Origin: Sipunculus nudus | Taxonomy: Eukaryota; Annelida; Sipuncula; Golfingiida; Sipunculidae | DNA: 64,000 nt | Direction: 5' to 3' | Assembly (NCBI GenBank): GCA_026874595.1 | Contig: CM049316.1 | Coordinates: forward strand, 59,095,676-59,159,675 | Shown: positions 61,230 through 64,000 of the stretch, one piece after another | How positions within the stretch are numbered: the first letter of the stretch is position 1 | How the letters are laid out: each line of letters starts with the position of its first letter | Notes under the pieces: generated by a model | Seen by the model: only the letters and a program-made list of their open reading frames with translations | What the model was told of the DNA's origin: nothing | Database searches by the model: none | Made by a program: the position numbers and the translations under genes

Positions 61230-61770
61230 ATAATATTACACTGACAATTTGAACCCACAGCGATAAAGTCACCCTTGTGGTTTGTCAATGCATAACAGGA
61301 AGACAGGCCAGGCTGGCAGGCAGACAGAGAAATGGGGTTGGCCGCAAGGGTCAATCTGGCCAAGGGGGTCACCCTTGTGTTGTATCAATAATACCAAGTA
61401 CGCACAAATAGTGGCTGGGTATAAACACTGCCAGCTCATTCAGGACTTGCAATCATTAAGGAGCTGGGAAGAGAGAAAGATTTGGATAGGGCAAGGGGAG
61501 CCCAGACTGAATCAATCGTCCAAGCCCCTGCCACTCTAAGGCGATGGATAGCGCGGCTTATTTATACTGCCGAGAGAGACAAATCAATGACAGGTTATGA
61601 CATCCGACCCTCCGAGTCTCAGCCTCGTCAGAGCACGGGTGCAAACATTCCTGCCCCGGGCTCGACAAAAACGCACCCCCCAAATCTAGCATTCTGTGAT
61701 TGGCCTGATTAATTCCAGCCATGACGCTTGGGTACATTCAGTTCCCTTGCCAACCAAGGGGGCAGAACTT
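61230..61770. other. Unique, GC-richer island, possible regulatory element
   Basis: The most GC-rich unique stretch in the window: GATGGATAGCGCGGCTTATT, GACCCTCCGAGTCTCAGCC, CTGCCCCGGGCTCGAC. It includes TATGACAGG-type and TGATTAATTCC words (TALE and paired-type homeodomain-like). Open frames of 76-85 codons overlap with no domain. It could be a conserved regulatory module, a non-coding RNA exon or a promoter. Function is inferred only. Confidence 0.3.
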
Positions 61771-62731
61771 GTGGTGACCTCCATTGACAGGGCCATGTTT
61801 TACTCTGGTAAATACAGCCTCCTCATTATGTGATGAAATAAAACACAAGCGGCCAATCCACTTTTATTGACCCACACTTGTATGGTAATCCTGAAGAAAA
61901 TGATCTTGTTTCATGAAAATCACCACTGGCTGGAACCACTTTCCAACATGAATGGCTATGTCTGCGTAAGAAATGATCACCCTTCTGTTGCACTGGTGAT
62001 TTCTGCTGTACAATTAGGTCATCACTTGACAGATTTATCATCATTTGACATCACAATACAAGCCTACTCACAGATACAACAGCACTTGGGAAAGCACATA
62101 CTTGACTTGCTGTGCGAAAGTTTGATTTCAGCTACATATTTCCTCTAAAATGCAAAACTGGTAAACTCTCCCTTGAATAAAGAATAAAGACATTTTTTTT
62201 ATTCAATTTATACATTTAATTCCAAGTATCATCCACATGTGGGGCAGGGCACAGTCTGGTCTCTGATGCCATTGCCTCGAAAACGGTAAAATACTAACAT
62301 CTGATAGAATCTAGAAGATTGGTTCTGATCTGCTGACTACAAGTTACAACTACTCGGTTATTCCTAGCCAAGTGAATATAAAACACAAAATCTTGAAGGT
62401 TAGATCAAGAATCATTAATTCTTATCCTATGGTCATTATTCAACAGAAATCATGTACCACCAACAGGCAAGGAACCTAGCTATCCTTAAAATACAATAGA
62501 ACAAGAGCACTGCATTTTCCTGACTTATGTCTTATAACCTCTAACCTAATTAAGTATGCATAAATTTTGCTGAGAACTGAATTCAAGTGAGAAACTCTAC
62601 TGGAAAATATTAAAAGTGAATTTCATAAAAATCAACCACATTTTTGGTATTTCATCATGGCATCACAAGTCTGGTACATTGATACATTGATTAAATTGAT
62701 GGACAATGTAAAGAAAATATTGTAGACAAGG
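61771..62731. other. Non-coding DNA, no gene recognised
   Basis: A 93-codon plus-strand frame (61867-62148) shows no domain and no splice context. Nothing else recognised. Confidence 0.45.
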
Positions 62732-63825
62732 TTTATTGTATGCGCCAAAATAGAGTTTTGCGGATACTGTGTTTTCAGCCCGCCGCCGTGAACTGCTGCG
62801 CTCCAATTTTGTTTTGACCTCTGACCTTTCCCCTCTGCCCAGCGTCCATTTGTGCGTCTGTTTCCACACATAAACCCACATTTCTTGGGAAGCGTTTGAC
62901 CGATCAGGAAAAAATTTTTGTACAAATGTAGCCCTTGGATAGCTTTATAACATACACAAAAAAGGTGGCGCCACCTGCAACCATGTTTGCACAGTGTCCA
63001 TCTGTTCATCTGCCTTGGGTTAAAATCACTCAAATCTCCGCAGTGGTTTGACTAACTCACCTGAAATTTGGCATGCGTATACATCCTGGATAGCTTTGTT
63101 GATTTTATGACAGGTGGCGCCACCTACATTCATGTTCACACTGCAGACATCCATCTCCGGACTGGTTTGACATATCTTCCTGAAAATTTGCATGTGTTTA
63201 GATCTCACATAGCTCTTTACCATACGCAAAACTGGTGGTGCCACCTGCAACCATTTTTGCACAGCGTCTGTCTGTTTGTCTGCCATGGGATAAAATCACT
63301 CATATATCGGCAGTGGTTTGACATATCTGCCTAAAATTTTGCAGGTTTATACATCCTGAACGGCTTTCTTGATTTTATGACAGGTGGCACCACCTACATT
63401 CTAGTTTACACTGCAGACATCCAAGCTCATATCTTGGGAACCATTTGACCAATTGGGCCAAAATTTGCATGTGTATAGATCTCACATAGCTCTTTATCAT
63501 ACACAAAACTGGTGGTACCACCTGCAACCATTTTTGCACAGCATCCGTCTGTTTGTCTGTCGTGGGATAAAATCACTCATAACTCAGTAGTGGTTTGACT
63601 TATCTGCCTTAAATTTTGCGTGTTTATACATTTTAGTTAGCTTTTTCGATTTTTTTTTGAAGGTGGCGCCACCTACATACACATTTTGGCTGCAGACATC
63701 CAGTCTAATATGCAACACACCTCACTCTATTTCCCCTTGCCACTCAATCCATGCCTCACTTCACCTGTTCCACTCTGATTTTGGCGGATACACATAGTCG
63801 CTTGTCGACTACCCGTATTCTAGTT
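62732..63825 (-). mobile_element. Family D non-autonomous element
   Basis: Read on the minus strand: start AACTAGAATA (plus 63816-63825), perfect hairpin TAGTCG-ACAAG-CGACTA (63795-63811), then a TIR of about 20 bp (GTATCCGCCAAAATCAGAG) that recurs inverted at 62735-62755, where it closes a terminal stem and is followed by ATAAA. The core has alternating sub-monomers of about 147 and 125 bp (period about 275 bp), each centred on GGTGGCGCCACC or a variant (62964, 63113, near 63235, 63382, 63511, 63662). GACAGACAAACAGACGG tracts occur inside. Open frames on the minus strand within it are repeat artefacts. Confidence 0.8.
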
Positions 63826-64000
63826 ATAAACTAGCTTCTGTGTGTCTGTCAGTACCCGATAATGCTCCATACTTGGCAAATCATGGTGAATCCTGTGAAA
63901 TCCTTCATCCGAATGATCATTTATCTGAACACATCTGAAACCCCGTCCCCTGAGCTTTTCAGGAAAAATGATGCTAATAATTTTCTTATAATATAAGCAA
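63826..64000. other. Non-coding DNA at the window end
   Basis: Begins AAACTAGCTTCTGTGTGTCT on the plus strand, which resembles another element start placed head-to-head with family D. The window ends before this can be judged. Confidence 0.3.

Noticed and set aside
62632-63286. Minus-strand frames of 72-133 codons
   Set aside because: They lie in or run into the tandem core of family D and follow its repeat. No protein signature.
1-64000. LTR elements, retrovirus-like genes, Polintons, rRNA genes
   Set aside because: I looked for paired long terminal repeats, protease, integrase or capsid signatures and rRNA core sequences and saw none. The only reverse transcriptase belongs to the LINE.

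Overview
This window looks like AT-rich nuclear DNA from a marine invertebrate, most likely a mollusc and perhaps a bivalve. The reasons are its general composition, an L1/Tx1-type LINE, and many short interspersed elements that carry internal tandem units and GACGGACA-rich tails. I know that style from lophotrochozoan, especially molluscan, genomes. The species call is an inference. I recognise no host protein-coding gene, tRNA or rRNA, and I see no LTR or virus-derived element. The window reads as a gene desert or as the inside of one or more very long introns.

Layout. 1-2.8 kb: unique AT-rich DNA with a 25-30 bp minisatellite and one exon-like block. 2.84-8.86 kb: a nearly full-length but frameshifted LINE on the minus strand, split by a 1.04 kb non-autonomous element (family A). 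9.1-9.5 kb: a terminal-inverted-repeat MITE (family M). 12.45-15.1 kb: a 2.65 kb family B element with a 1.01 kb family C element nested inside it (five 180 bp monomers). 15.6-16.8 kb: a diverged repeat and a long-TIR foldback MITE. 17.3-18.2 kb: a CpG-bearing unique island, then a family E tail. 20.2-21.35 kb: second copies of A and M, directly abutting. 22-29.8 kb: mostly unique, with a SINE-like piece, a possible regulatory island and an exon-like block. 29.8-31.7 kb: two adjacent minisatellites (35 bp and 33 bp). 31.9-36.1 kb: a second family B element, a TTAA-flanked MITE and a 300 bp tandem duplication. 37.7-38.1 kb: a third B element. 42.6-43.8 kb: a family F tail and a degenerate tandem. 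44.5-46.3 kb: a 47 bp minisatellite broken by a unique block. 47-53 kb: unique DNA with candidate regulatory islands and a pyrimidine-skewed stretch. 53.1-56.5 kb: a 3.3 kb minisatellite with higher-order structure, followed by (AT)n. 57-62.7 kb: unique DNA with two more islands and a family G element. 62.7-63.8 kb: a family D element on the minus strand.

The most interesting result is structural. Families A, B, C and D, and less completely E, F and G, differ in sequence but share one plan: a small perfect hairpin next to the 5' end, a short inverted repeat that recurs at the 3' end, a tandemly repeated core, a GACGGACA-rich tract, and a terminal stem-loop followed by TAAAAA or ATAAA. Family A inserted into the LINE with no target duplication, and removing it restores the LINE reading frame across the junction. 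This fits Helitron/Helentron-type non-autonomous elements. Many of the cores also share a GGTGGCGCCACC-like palindrome, and several carry AGGTCAAGGTCA, a nuclear-receptor-type site.
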